64,000 nucleotides of DNA from DAITQM01 sp036832975 (GCA_036832975.1 DAITQM010000006.1:43037-107036), one strand, 5' to 3'. Positions 1 to 11,271 are shown, numbered from the stretch's first letter. Program-made: numbers and translations. The notes: a model not told the origin generated them from the letters alone.

Positions 1-1
1 G

Positions 2-445
2 TATTCGGTGCTCGATGGCGTGCACAGCGAAGGGCCATGCCGGATCGGGCCGTTCGCCCGGCTCCGTCCCGGCACCGTGCTCGCCGCCGGTTCACGGGTC
101 GGCAATTTCGTCGAGACCAAAAAGACCCGGCTCGGTAAAGACAGCAAGGCCAACCACTTGAGTTATCTCGGCGACGCCGAAATCGGCGCAAAGGTCAATA
201 TCGGCGCCGGCACGATCACCTGCAATTACGACGGCCGCGACAAGCACCCAACGACGATCGGCGCCGGGGTTTTCATCGGCTCGAACAGCGCGCTGGTCGC
301 GCCGTTGACGATCGGCGCCGATAGTCTGGTCGGCGCCGGCTCGGTGATCACCGAGGACGTGCCGGCCGCCAGCTTGGCCCTCGGACGCGGCCGGCAGGTC
401 AACCTGCCGTGCCACGAGAAAAAAACAAAAAAGAAAGGAGGATAG
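2..445 (+). CDS. glmU: GlmU, C-terminal acetyltransferase part (5' truncated by window edge)
   Basis: This is the last 147 residues of the bifunctional N-acetylglucosamine-1-phosphate uridyltransferase / glucosamine-1-phosphate acetyltransferase, which makes UDP-GlcNAc for peptidoglycan and LPS in the cytoplasm. The visible part is the left-handed beta-helix domain: hexapeptide turns are plain (IGPFARLRPGTVL, VGNFVETKK, ANHLSYLGDAEIG, NIGAGTITCNYDG, IGSNSALVAP). The NHLSYLGD and CNYDG segments are typical of the GlmU acetyl-CoA site. The reading frame is open to the left edge, so the uridyltransferase domain lies outside the window. The C-terminus is a short lysine-rich tail. glmS follows after 4 bases, the common glmU-glmS operon order. 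Confidence 0.95.
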   Translation, partial: YSVLDGVHSEGPCRIGPFARLRPGTVLAAGSRVGNFVETKKTRLGKDSKANHLSYLGDAEIGAKVNIGAGTITCNYDGRDKHPTTIGAGVFIGSNSALVAPLTIGADSLVGAGSVITEDVPAASLALGRGRQVNLPCHEKKTKKKGG

Positions 446-449
446 TCCG

Positions 450-2279
<1,830 letters not shown>

Positions 2280-2293
2280 ACTGCAACAAAGAC

Positions 2294-2318
2294 GGGCCGA
2301 CCGATCCGGCCCTTTTTT
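2294..2318 (+). terminator. Rho-independent terminator after glmS
   Basis: A GGGCCG/CGGCCC stem (2294-2299 with 2307-2312) and a 7-base loop are followed by a run of six T, 15 bases after the glmS stop. It separates glmUS from exbD. Confidence 0.85.
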
Positions 2319-2344
2319 ATCTCGATGAACGACGGAATCGCCCC

Positions 2345-2752
2345 ATGAAACGCCATCGCCGACCGACCGACGAAGCCGAAATCAACATCACCCCGATGCT
2401 CGATATCGTCTTTATCATGTTGATTTTCTTCATTGTGACCACCTCGTTCGTCAAAGAGCGCGGCCTCGATATCGCCCGCCCGACGCAGGCCGAAGCGCCG
2501 CCGCCGAAAGAAGAAAAAGGCCCGATCGTCGTCAAAATCAGCAGCAACAGCGAGATCAAGGTCGGTGACCGGACGGTCAACCCCGACGCGATCCGCGCCA
2601 ATCTCGAACGCGAGCGCGCCGCCAAGCCCGAATCGCCGCTGATCATCGCCGCCGACCCGGACGCCGAGGTCAACGCCGTCGTGATGGTGCTCGACGCCGC
2701 CAAAATCGCCGGCATTGCGCGGATCAATCTGGCGACGATCCGTAATAACTGA
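2345..2752 (+). CDS. exbD: ExbD/TolR family biopolymer transport protein
   Basis: A 135-residue inner-membrane protein of the ExbD/TolR family, which with ExbB and TonB couples the proton gradient to outer-membrane transport. It has a short cytoplasmic N-terminus and one transmembrane helix (about residues 18-36). The helix carries the family motif NITPMLDIVFIMLIFF with the conserved Asp. A periplasmic domain of about 90 residues follows. No exbB or tonB is adjacent in the window, so this copy stands alone between the glmS terminator and a repeat element. Organisms with several exbD copies are common. A TonB-dependent receptor lies at the far end of the window, but a link between the two is only a guess. 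Confidence 0.92.
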   Translation: MKRHRRPTDEAEINITPMLDIVFIMLIFFIVTTSFVKERGLDIARPTQAEAPPPKEEKGPIVVKISSNSEIKVGDRTVNPDAIRANLERERAAKPESPLIIAADPDAEVNAVVMVLDAAKIAGIARINLATIRNN

Positions 2753-2861
2753 ATCAGCGTCTGGGAGGCCGCCTCCCGGGAGGCTTGCCGACGTGGGGGC
2801 AGGGGGCCGCTGTCACCTGGCTGTCAAGTCGAGGTGGCAGCATTCCGTCTTCCGAGAACCA

Positions 2862-3021
2862 TTAGCAGGCTGTTGAAAAACAGCCTGCTAATCCGGGCCA
2901 CGGATGGCCCGGCGAAATCAGGCGCTCCTTAGCGGCTGATTTCGGGAGCGCAGCGCAAGTCGCGCCTTTCGCAAGCGACGTTGAAAAACGCCAGGATGGC
3001 GTTTTTTCAACAACCTGTTAA
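2862..3021 (+). repeat. Three-hairpin dispersed repeat, family 2, complete copy
   Basis: A 160-bp element bounded by TTAGCAGGCTGTTGAAAAA and its near inverted copy TTTTTCAACAACCTGTTAA. Inside are a left hairpin (9-bp stem AGCAGGCTG/CAGCCTGCT), a CGGGCCA/TGGCCCG hairpin, a GAAATCAG/CTGATTTC hairpin and a right hairpin (12-bp stem TTGAAAAACGCC/GGCGTTTTTCAA). A nearly identical copy is at 61554-61711 and a truncated one at 49698-49824. No coding potential is seen. This looks like a non-autonomous MITE-like element of unknown parent. Confidence 0.8.
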
Positions 3022-3039
3022 ACCTGATTGGGGTATCGC

Positions 3040-6000
3040 ATGAACATTGCACAGCGCGGCGCGCAGGCGGCTCTGTGGGCTGGCCTGTGCGCCTTGGCGC
3101 AGATCACGGCCGCCGCACCAACACCGGTTTTCGTCAACGAACTGCATTACGACAACACCGGGGCCGACACGGGCGAGGGGGTTGAGATCGCCGGTCCGGC
3201 GGGTACCGATCTGGCCGGTTGGAGTGTCGTGTTGTACAACGGCAATGGCGGCACGGCGTACGACACCATCGCCTTGAGCGGCACGATCCCCGATCAGTGC
3301 GGCGGCTTCGGCACCCTGTGGTTTCCTCGCGCCAACATCCAGAACGGCGTGCCCGATGGCCTGGCCCTGGTCGACGATCTGAGTGGCGTGGTGCAGTTTC
3401 TGAGCTACGAAGGCGTGTTCGTCGCTGTCGGCGGTCCGGCCGATGGCCTGACCAGCACCGATCTCGGCGTGTTCGAGCCCGGCTCCGACGCGATCGGCAT
3501 GTCGCTGCAACGGACCGGCACCGGCAACGTGGCCGAGGACTTCATCTGGAGCGGTCCGGCGACGGCCTCGCCCGGCGCCTGCAATGCCGGCCAGACTTTT
3601 GTCGCCGCGCTGCAGCCGGAACTGCTGCTCAGCGAGATCGTGGTCACACCCACCGGCGGCGAATACCTCGAAATCTTCAACCCCAACGCCGCGCCCGTCG
3701 ATCTGAGTGACGTGTACCTGACCGACGCCACCTTCGCCGGCGGCGGCACCTTCTACTACAACATCGTCACCGGCAACCTGACGCTCGCCGGCGGCGGCGG
3801 CTTCGGCGATTTCCATGCCCGCTTCCCGGACGGCGCCAGCATTGCCCCCGGTCAATATCAGACCGTGGCGCTCACCGGTTCGGACGCCTTCTTCGCGACT
3901 TACGGCCAGAGCCCGGACTACGAACTGTTCGAAGATGGTATGGCGGCTGATGCCGTGCCCGACATGCGCGAGGCGCTGCCCGGCTCGATCAACGCCCAGG
4001 GCGCGCTGAGCAACGACGGCGAGGTGGCTATCCTCTACACCTGGGATGGCGTTGGCGATCTGCTGACCGATCTGGACTACGCCGTGTGGGGCGACAAGGC
4101 CGAGGCGGTGGACAAGTCCGGCGTCGCCGTCGACGGCCCCGACGCCGACGGTCTCGCTTCCACCTATCTGAACGACACGCCCATCGCCAACCAGGATATC
4201 GTCGCGCCGGCGGCGCATGCCGTCGGCGACAGCTTCCAGCGCGAAGACCTGTTCGAGGGCAGCGAGATCAGCACCGGCGGCAATGGCGCCAATGGCCATG
4301 ACGAAACGTCAGAGGACTTCACCAACACCTGGTGTCAGGGTCCGGCCACGCCGGGTGCGATGACCGTGTGCAACGCGCCACCGGCAGCGGGCGTGATCAT
4401 CAACGAAATCAACGCCGATCCTGATGCCACGGGCGGCGATGCCAACGGCGACGGGACGGTCAACACCACCAACGACGAATTCGTCGAGATCGTCAACAAC
4501 ACCGGCGCCCCGCTGGATATGTCGGGTTGGACCCTGTCCGACGGCGTCAGCGTGCGCCATACTTTCCCCGCCGGCACGGTCATCGCCGAGCAGTGCGCGG
4601 TGGTGGTATTTGCCGGTGGTACGCCCACCGGCGTGTTCGGCGGCGCCACCGTGCAGGTGGCCAGTTCCGGCGCGCTCGGCCTGAACAACACCGGCGACAG
4701 CATAACCGTCAACGACGGCCTGATCGACCGCGCGATCGCCGCCTACGGCGCCGAAGGCGGCAACAACCAGTCGCTGACCCTCGATCCCGATATCACCGGT
4801 ATACCGCCTTACGTGCAGCACAGCATCGCCACCGGTTCCGGCGGCGCGCTGTTCTCGCCCGGCACGCGCATCGACGGCGGCAATTTGCCCGGCTGCATCG
4901 TCGCCCCGCCCATCGTCATCAACGAAATCCATGCCGATCCCGATAACACGGGCGGCGATGCCAATGGCGACGGCGTGCTCAACACCAGCAACGACGAATT
5001 CGTCGAAATCTACAACAACACCGGCGCGCCGCTCGATCTCTCGGGCTGGACGCTGGCCGACGTTGTCGGCGTGCGCCATACTTTCCCCGCCGGCACGGTC
5101 ATCGCTGACCGCTGCGCCGTGACCGTCTTCGGTGGCGGTACGCCGACCGGCGGTTTCGGCGGCGCCACGACGCAAACCGCCAGCACCGGCACCCTGGGCC
5201 TGAACAACGGCGGCGATACCGTGACCCTCAACGACGGTTCCACCGATCGCGCCAGCGTCGTTTATGGCGCCGAGGGCGGCAACAATCAGTCGCTGACCCT
5301 CGATCCCGACATCCTCGGGACGAATTATGTGCAGCACAGCGTCGCCACCGGTTCGGCCGGCGCCTTGTACTCACCGGGCACACTGATCAACGGCGCCAAC
5401 TTTGCCGGTTGCACCCCGCCGCCTCCGGTGCTGGTGTGCGGTGCGGCGGCCACTCCCATCCATGCGGTGCAGGGTAATGGAGCGACCAGCCCGCTGGCCG
5501 GCAGCCCGGTGCAGGTCGAAGGCGTGGTGGTGGCCGACTTCCAGGGCGCGAGCGCGCTCAGCGGCTTCTTCCTGCAGGAAGAGGATGCCGACGTCGATGC
5601 CGATCCGGCCACTTCGGAAGGCGTCTTCATTTTCGACAGCACTTTCGGCGTGGATGTACAGACCGGCGACCGGGTGCGCGTCGCCGGCACGGTGGAAGAA
5701 TTCAACGAAAACACCGAAATCAGCAGTGTCAACGGGGTGGCGGTGTGCGCCAGCGGTGTACTCGGCGAGGTGACGCGCACCGATCTGACCCTGCCGGTGG
5801 CCACCCTCGACGATCTGGAAGCGCTCGAGGGTATGTGGGTGCGCATGGCCCAGGCGCTGACCGTCAGCGACGTCTTCGATATCGTGCGTTTCGGCGAGTT
5901 CGTGGCCTCGAACGGCCGGCTGTACACGCCCACCCAGATCGTCGCACCGGGCGCGCCGGCGCAGGCTCAGGATGCAGCCAATCTGCTGAACCAGGTCGTG

Positions 6001-8421
6001 GTCGACGATGCCCGCAACGGCGCCAATCAGATGCCGTTCGTGGTCGGCGCGGACGATACCAATCCGCTCGACGCGCAAAATCCGGTGCGCAACGGCTTTA
6101 CCCTCACCAACCTGGAAGGGGCGCTCAATTTCGCTTTCGGCGACTATCGCATCCAGCCGACCCAACCGCTGGTCTTCGACGAGGCGGCCAATCCACGGCC
6201 CGGCCCGCCGGCGCCGCCGGCGAGCGATCTACGCCTGGCCAGTTTCAACGTCTTCAACTTCTTCACCACGCTCGACGTGCCCGGCAACACCTGCGGCCCC
6301 AATGCGCTGAGTTGCCGCGGCGCCAACACCGCCGGCGAACTGACGCGCCAGACCGACAAACTGGTCACCGCCCTGATCGGTCTAAACGCCGACGTGGTGG
6401 CCTTGATCGAGGTGGAGAACGACAGCGACGACAGCACGCTGCAACGGATCGTGAATTCGCTCAACAGCGCCGCCGGCAGCAGTGTGTGGCAATTCATTGC
6501 CAGCGGCTTCCTCGGCACCGATGCGATCAAACCGGCGTTCATCTACCGCACCGACCGCGCTCGGCCGGTGGGGCCCTTCGCCGTTCTCGACGAGACGGTC
6601 GATCCGCGCTTCGACACCAGCCGCCAGCGGCCGAGCGTGGCGCAGACCTTCGCTGACACCAACAACGGCATGGTCAATGTGGTCGTCAACCATCTGCGTT
6701 CCAAGGGCAGTTGCCCCAACGACGGCAGCGCCAACGACGACAACGGCGACGGCCAGGCCTGCTGGAATCAGTGGCGCACTTTGTCGATGCAGGCCATGGT
6801 CGACTGGCTGCCCACCGATCCCACCGGCCAGGGCGACCCCGACTTCCTGCTCGTCGGCGATTTCAACTCCTATGCCCAGGAAGACCCCCTGCAGGTATTG
6901 GCCGCGGCCGGCTTCAGCAACCTCGAAATCCAGTTCAACGGCGGCAACCCGGCGGTATACAGTTTTACTATCTTCGGGCTGGCCGGGTCGCTCGACCACG
7001 CCATCGCCAACGCCAGCATCGCGGCTCAAGTGAGCGACACGCAGACCTGGCACATCAACGCCGACGAGTACGTGGGCTTCGATTTCAACGAAGAGGACTT
7101 GCCGGGGTCGGGCGGCGTCAACCTGCCCAAGCCGGCCAATTTCTACAACGTCGATCCCTATCGCACGTCCGACCACGATCCCTTGCTGATCAGCCTTGAT
7201 CTGAACTCGGAAGTGACCGCCGGCTTCACGCTGGCCAACAGCAACGTGGCCGAGAGCGCGGGCACGCTCAACCTGGCGCTGAACCTCGATCGTGCTCCAA
7301 TCTTCGACGTGCAGTTGCGCGTGCAGAGCACCGGCGGCACAGCCACCGCGGGCACCGACTACACCGCTGTCGATCAGGTGATCACCATACTCGCCGGCAC
7401 CACCAGCCGCAGCGTACCGCTGACCCTCTTGCAAGATGCGCTGGTGGAGGGCAGCGAGACGGTGGTGCTGACTGTGAGCGACGTACTGGGTGCGGCCATC
7501 GGCGCATCGTCCACACATCAAGTGACGATCACCGACGATGACGCGCCCGGCGCCGTCGTCACGCCGACCAGCGGCCTGGTCACCACCGAGGGCGGCGGCA
7601 CTGCGGTCTTCACCGTGGTGCTGACCTCGGCGCCCACCGCCACAGTGAATATTCCGCTGGTCAGCGGCAATCCGGCCGAGGGCGATGTCAGCACGGCCAT
7701 GCTCAGCTTCGACAGCGGCAACTGGAGCGTGCCCCAGCCCGTCACTGTCACCGGTGTGGATGACGCCGTACTCGACGGTGATCAGCCCTACACCATCCAG
7801 GTCGGCCCGGCCGCCAGCAACGACCCTTTCTGGCAGGGTCTGGTCCTGAGCGACGTCGCCGTGACCAATCTCGACGATGAAACCGCCGTGACGCTGATCA
7901 GCGGACCCACCGCCACCGGCAGCGGTGCCGCTGCCATCAGCTTCACCGGTGGCGGCCCGCTGTGCACCTTCGATCCGGTGGCCACCGGCTTCGTCAACGT
8001 GAGCAGCGTGGCCGTGCCGCCGCCGGCCGGTCTGATCTTCCCGCACGGTCTGGTGCAGTTGCAGATCAGCGGCTGCAACGTCGGCGGCAGCGTTACCTTT
8101 GAATTGATGTTGCCGCAGGCGCTGGGTGAGAACAGCCGACTGTGGAAATTCGGCAACCCCGGCAACGGCGGTCCCGACCAGTGGTTCGAATTCCCGGCCG
8201 TCATCGCCGGAGACACCGTCACCTATACCCTCACCGACGGCGGCCCCGGCGACGGCGACGGCAGCGCCAACGGCGAAATCGTCGATCCCGCCGGCCCGAC
8301 GCTGGCCGGCGTCCAAGCCGTGCCGGTCCCGGTCTTCGACCGCCGCAGCCTGTGGTGGCTCATACTGGCGCTGTTCGCCACCGGTGCCGCCTTCGCCCGG
8401 CACCGCTGGTCCAGTTCCTGA
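3040..8421 (+). CDS. Giant secreted ExeM/NucH-like nuclease with lamin-tail domains and a C-terminal anchor
   Basis: A 1793-residue exported protein predicted to degrade extracellular nucleic acid. From the chosen ATG a signal peptide is seen (residues 1-25, ending AQITAAA); an in-frame TTG lies 12 bases upstream. Four lamin-tail-like domains begin near residues 29, 195, 451 and 625; the last two are close copies (INEI.ADPD...GGDANGDG). An OB-like segment (about 797-960) precedes an endonuclease/exonuclease/phosphatase domain (about 1064-1387) with SFNVFNFF, ALIEVEND, VGDFNSYAQEDP and the catalytic tail TSDHDPLLISL. A Calx-beta domain (1389-1500) and a related repeat (1503-1617) follow. The end looks like a choice-of-anchor U domain, with one transmembrane helix and a basic tail RHRWSSS. 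That layout is typical of exosortase-type sorted proteins. The domain names are from recall. Confidence 0.88.
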   Translation: MNIAQRGAQAALWAGLCALAQITAAAPTPVFVNELHYDNTGADTGEGVEIAGPAGTDLAGWSVVLYNGNGGTAYDTIALSGTIPDQCGGFGTLWFPRANIQNGVPDGLALVDDLSGVVQFLSYEGVFVAVGGPADGLTSTDLGVFEPGSDAIGMSLQRTGTGNVAEDFIWSGPATASPGACNAGQTFVAALQPELLLSEIVVTPTGGEYLEIFNPNAAPVDLSDVYLTDATFAGGGTFYYNIVTGNLTLAGGGGFGDFHARFPDGASIAPGQYQTVALTGSDAFFATYGQSPDYELFEDGMAADAVPDMREALPGSINAQGALSNDGEVAILYTWDGVGDLLTDLDYAVWGDKAEAVDKSGVAVDGPDADGLASTYLNDTPIANQDIVAPAAHAVGDSFQREDLFEGSEISTGGNGANGHDETSEDFTNTWCQGPATPGAMTVCNAPPAAGVIINEINADPDATGGDANGDGTVNTTNDEFVEIVNNTGAPLDMSGWTLSDGVSVRHTFPAGTVIAEQCAVVVFAGGTPTGVFGGATVQVASSGALGLNNTGDSITVNDGLIDRAIAAYGAEGGNNQSLTLDPDITGIPPYVQHSIATGSGGALFSPGTRIDGGNLPGCIVAPPIVINEIHADPDNTGGDANGDGVLNTSNDEFVEIYNNTGAPLDLSGWTLADVVGVRHTFPAGTVIADRCAVTVFGGGTPTGGFGGATTQTASTGTLGLNNGGDTVTLNDGSTDRASVVYGAEGGNNQSLTLDPDILGTNYVQHSVATGSAGALYSPGTLINGANFAGCTPPPPVLVCGAAATPIHAVQGNGATSPLAGSPVQVEGVVVADFQGASALSGFFLQEEDADVDADPATSEGVFIFDSTFGVDVQTGDRVRVAGTVEEFNENTEISSVNGVAVCASGVLGEVTRTDLTLPVATLDDLEALEGMWVRMAQALTVSDVFDIVRFGEFVASNGRLYTPTQIVAPGAPAQAQDAANLLNQVVVDDARNGANQMPFVVGADDTNPLDAQNPVRNGFTLTNLEGALNFAFGDYRIQPTQPLVFDEAANPRPGPPAPPASDLRLASFNVFNFFTTLDVPGNTCGPNALSCRGANTAGELTRQTDKLVTALIGLNADVVALIEVENDSDDSTLQRIVNSLNSAAGSSVWQFIASGFLGTDAIKPAFIYRTDRARPVGPFAVLDETVDPRFDTSRQRPSVAQTFADTNNGMVNVVVNHLRSKGSCPNDGSANDDNGDGQACWNQWRTLSMQAMVDWLPTDPTGQGDPDFLLVGDFNSYAQEDPLQVLAAAGFSNLEIQFNGGNPAVYSFTIFGLAGSLDHAIANASIAAQVSDTQTWHINADEYVGFDFNEEDLPGSGGVNLPKPANFYNVDPYRTSDHDPLLISLDLNSEVTAGFTLANSNVAESAGTLNLALNLDRAPIFDVQLRVQSTGGTATAGTDYTAVDQVITILAGTTSRSVPLTLLQDALVEGSETVVLTVSDVLGAAIGASSTHQVTITDDDAPGAVVTPTSGLVTTEGGGTAVFTVVLTSAPTATVNIPLVSGNPAEGDVSTAMLSFDSGNWSVPQPVTVTGVDDAVLDGDQPYTIQVGPAASNDPFWQGLVLSDVAVTNLDDETAVTLISGPTATGSGAAAISFTGGGPLCTFDPVATGFVNVSSVAVPPPAGLIFPHGLVQLQISGCNVGGSVTFELMLPQALGENSRLWKFGNPGNGGPDQWFEFPAVIAGDTVTYTLTDGGPGDGDGSANGEIVDPAGPTLAGVQAVPVPVFDRRSLWWLILALFATGAAFARHRWSSS

Positions 8422-8510
8422 AACAGCACATGACGCCATCGGCCACTCACTACCCCCTTCTTCCGGGGCCAGCCGCGAGCGTTCGCGCATCTCGGTTTTC
8501 AGTGAAGGAA

Positions 8511-9267
8511 TTACTCACCCAAGCGCTGCAGGGCCTGCCGGACTAGATCGGGGGCCAGCCAGGAACCTTCCGCGATCAACCGTTCCACAAGCGGTCGGGC
8601 TTCTTGAATCAGACCGGCTTGGCGTGCACGCAGAATAACGCCGAGAGTGCCGATCAAAGGTACGCCATGGACCTTCGCCGTTGCACGCGCTTCCGCATCG
8701 TCCAGCACTGCGCGATGTCCATTGGCCAGACAATGGGCAAGGACTTGGGTTTCACCCGCGCCCAGGTCCCATCCAAGCATCGAGGATGGGACTGGTAAGT
8801 TCGGTGCCAGGCGAGGTTGAACCCAGTTGAGTATACCCGCGTCCAATTCTGCCGGTATGCCGGCCGCCACTTCGTCCATGACTGCTCGTGGTACGATGAT
8901 CCGCAACGCCAAGCCTTCAAGCAGGTCGAGACGATCCAGCTTGCCAAGTGCACTCCGTCACTAATATTGTCACGTTCAGAGCGCGCCCGCGCCGCCAGTG
9001 GAAGGTGCGCCCCGCAGTGAATGGCCTCCACCCTTTACAAGGGTCGCAACGCAGCACTGGCGGCGCCGGCGCGCTCCCTCCGGGCGGCCCGGAAAGGGGT
9101 CATCCGCGGCGTTATGGCTCTTGGCAAGGGAATCACCCTTCCCTACGAGCCATGCCTTGCGTCTAACCCCTTTCCGAGCCGCTGAATGTCACAATATTAG
9201 TGACGGAGTGCACTAGCTGGATCAGTGGCGAGGCATTAACGACCCAGGCTGCCTCAGTTGCCGGCAA
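8511..9267 (-). pseudogene. DUF3368-type PIN-domain toxin gene split by an insertion element
   Basis: The 3' part (8511-8946) encodes a DUF3368/VapC-like PIN protein: IIVPRAVMDEV, then GAGETQVLAHC, VLDDAEARATA and GTLGVILRARQAG. The 5' part lies beyond a 268-bp insertion, at 9215-9267, and reads from a possible TTG as AWVVNASPLIQL, the first beta strand and acidic site of a PIN fold. Joining 9215 directly to 8946 restores SPLIQLGKLDRLDLL in one frame. The gene overlaps the stop of the upstream UPF0175 antitoxin gene, the normal arrangement for this pair. The toxin is presumably inactive now unless a shortened product is made from an internal start. Confidence 0.8.
8947..9214. mobile_element. 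268-bp terminal-inverted-repeat element inserted in the PIN toxin gene
   Basis: The first 24 bases, beginning AGTGCACTCCGTCACTAATA, are repeated exactly in inverse orientation at the other end. Inside are further nested inverted repeats: GCGCCGCCAGTG with CACTGGCGGCGCC, ATGGCTC with GAGCCAT, and CGGAAAGGGGT with ACCCCTTTCCG. It has no credible open reading frame, so it is a non-autonomous, MITE-like element. No clear target duplication is visible, and precise removal restores the toxin reading frame. It shares no end sequence with the other repeat families in the window, and only one copy is seen here. Confidence 0.8.
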
Positions 9268-9505
9268 GCTCCGCCTCCAGTTCGTCGGCAGACAGTTGGA
9301 TGGCGGGTACCCTCCGGCGACGCAACTCTTCGATGAATGCGGCGCGGCTTAAACCCGCAATCTCTGCGGCTTTGCCCTGAGAGATGCGCTGCTCCGCATA
9401 CCACTGCACAGCGGCGGCGATACGCATTTCCTTGGCGAAGTCAGCCGGCGAAAGGCGCAAGGCGGAAAAAATGGCTTCGGGCAATTCTATGGCCAGTTGT
9501 GTCAT
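9254..9505 (-). CDS. UPF0175 family antitoxin
   Basis: An 83-residue protein of the UPF0175 family, the usual antitoxin partner of DUF3368 PIN toxins. The family pattern is visible: a short N-terminal strand (LAIELPEAIF), then RIAAAVQWYAEQRISQGKAAEIAGLSRAAFIEELRRRRVP, which holds a helix-turn-helix-like segment for DNA binding. It lies directly upstream of the split toxin gene, and the toxin start overlaps its stop. The reading frame is intact although its toxin is broken, so it may persist as a solitary regulator or as an antidote to a related toxin elsewhere. Confidence 0.85.
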   Translation of the reverse strand: MTQLAIELPEAIFSALRLSPADFAKEMRIAAAVQWYAEQRISQGKAAEIAGLSRAAFIEELRRRRVPAIQLSADELEAELAGN

Positions 9506-9719
9506 AAAGGATCTCTTTCAGTCTGCCTCATGGCTCGATTTTCCGTTATTTTCTCACCAAAGGGAAGGGAGGAGAGCGTGGACGAGGAGAGCCTGGACAA
9601 CCGCCGAAAATCCGCCTCCCCTCTCCTAAGCGGTACATGCGCCGATCCAGGACACGATCAAACCGTCAAGATCAAACCAGTACGAACCTTGAAGTAGACT
9701 CCAGAGTCAAGAGCCAATC

Positions 9720-10010
9720 GAGGACAGCCAATCGAGAAGCTGGCGCTCGATGCTGCCGTTGGCGCGGTCGGCGTGGATCTGGCAGCCGAGCTGGGACTGG
9801 CTGGTGAAGATGATGTCATAGCCCCGGCGCACGGCGCAGTGCCCCCTGGACGAAGCGCCACACCGGGGCGTAACTGCCGGGATAGCCAAAGCGTAACCGC
9901 AACGTCTGGTGGATCTTCTTGATCCGGATGCCGGTGGTTGCCCTCTGGTGCAGCTTGGCCACGGTGCGCCAGCCTTGATTGCTTTTATGGTGCGTTTCGC
10001 GGGCGGTTGA
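9720..10010 (-). pseudogene. Decayed coding remnant of unknown family
   Basis: The 526 bases between the UPF0175 gene and the FG-GAP gene hold no intact gene. On the minus strand two frames look protein-like in succession. The first has KLHQRATTGIRIKKIHQTLR and FGYPGSYAPVWRFVQGALRR and ends at a stop near 9830. The second continues with YDIIFTSQSQLGCQIHADRA and SIERQLLDWLSS to about 9720. This suggests a frameshifted 3' fragment of one gene. I do not recognise the family. The remaining bases up to 9505 show nothing I can name. Confidence 0.35.
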
Positions 10011-10031
10011 GCCGTCTGATCGATCTGCAAT

Positions 10032-11271
10032 CTACGGCGACTCAAAGCCATCGGTGAACAGCACGCTGGAACCGAACACCACATAGCTGCGCCCGGAAAA
10101 ATCGCCGTTCGGGTCGGCGCCATAAGCGCCGACAATCAGATCGGCAAGGCCGTCGCCATTGACATCGCCGGCGGCCGCGACCGAAAAGCCGGAATGATCT
10201 GACGCCGCCTCGCCGTCGAGCTTGAAGCCGTTCGTGCCATCGAGCGCCGCAAGTTGCAACGTCGCGGGAAAGCCCGTGCTTCGGCCGAACACCACATAGC
10301 TGCGCCCGGAACGGTCGCCGTTGGGGTCGGCGCCCGGGGGCGCCGACGATCAGATCGTCGAGGCCGTCGCCATTGAGATCCCCGGCGGCCGCGACCGACA
10401 AGCCTGAAAGATCGCGCATCGCTTCGCCGTCGAGCTTAAAGCCGTTCGTACCATCGAGCGCCGCAAGTTGCAACGTCGCGGGAAAGCCCATGCTTCGGCC
10501 GAACACCACATAGCTACGCCCGGAATAATTGCCGTTGGGGTCAGCGCGATAAGCGCCGACGATCAGATCGTCGAGACCATCGCCATTGAGATCGCCGGCG
10601 GCCGCGACCGAACGGCCGGAACCATAACTCTCCGCCTCGCCGTCTAGCTTGATGCCATTGCTGCCATCGAGATCGGCCAGCGGCAGGATCGCCGGAAAGC
10701 CTGAGCTTCGGCCGAACACCACATAGCTGCGCCCGGAATAGCTGCCGTTGGGGTCGGCGTACGGAGCGCCGACGATCAGATCGTCGAGGCCGTCGCCATT
10801 GAGATCGCCGGAGGCCGCGACCGAACGGCCGGATTCATCGCCCAATGCCTCACCGTCGAGCTTGAAGCCGTTCGTGCCATCGAGCGCCGCTAGCGACAAG
10901 GTGGCGGCAAAGCCTGAGCTTCGGCCGAACACCACATAGCTGCGCCCGGAAGCGTTGCCGTTGGGGTTGGCGCTAAAAGCGCCGACGATCAGATCGTCGA
11001 GACCATCGCCATTGACATCGCCGGCGGCCGCGACCGAACGGCCGGAAAGATCGTACGCCGCCTCACCGTCGAGCTTAAAGCCATTCGTGCCATCGAGTGC
11101 GCTGAGCTGGACCACCGGCGGGAAGTCTTGCGCCTGGGCGCCGCCGGCCCAGCCGCCGAGTAGCGCGGCGGAGACCGCCAGGGCCAGGACGGTTCGTTCG
11201 TGTGCTCGTCCACTCCCTCTGGATGGGCTGCGGGATGGCCGATCCAGGCTGAATGGCAACGAACTGGACAT
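10032..11271 (-). pseudogene. Secreted FG-GAP/integrin-alpha-like repeat protein with a frameshift near its 3' end
   Basis: From the ATG at 11271, preceded by AGGAG, the protein has a signal peptide (ALAVSAALLGGWAGGAQAQ). Five repeats of about 63 residues follow, each with D-G-x-N-G-F-K-L-D-G-E-A, SGRSVAAAGDLNGDGLDDLI and SGRSYVVFGRS. These are FG-GAP beta-propeller blades with Ca-binding DxNxDGxxD loops. The frame shifts after the fourth blade. The G run at 10336-10340 has one base more than the matching position in other repeats; removing it restores the frame through the fifth blade to the end, SSVLFTDGFESP. That tail resembles those of three other secreted proteins in this window. It may be a real frameshift, a switchable tract or a sequencing error. 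A MITE-like element lies immediately upstream. Confidence 0.8.

Noticed and set aside
6382..8490. A 702-codon minus-strand open frame inside the giant nuclease gene
   Set aside because: Low-complexity shadow of the opposite strand; the nuclease frame has recognised domains throughout.
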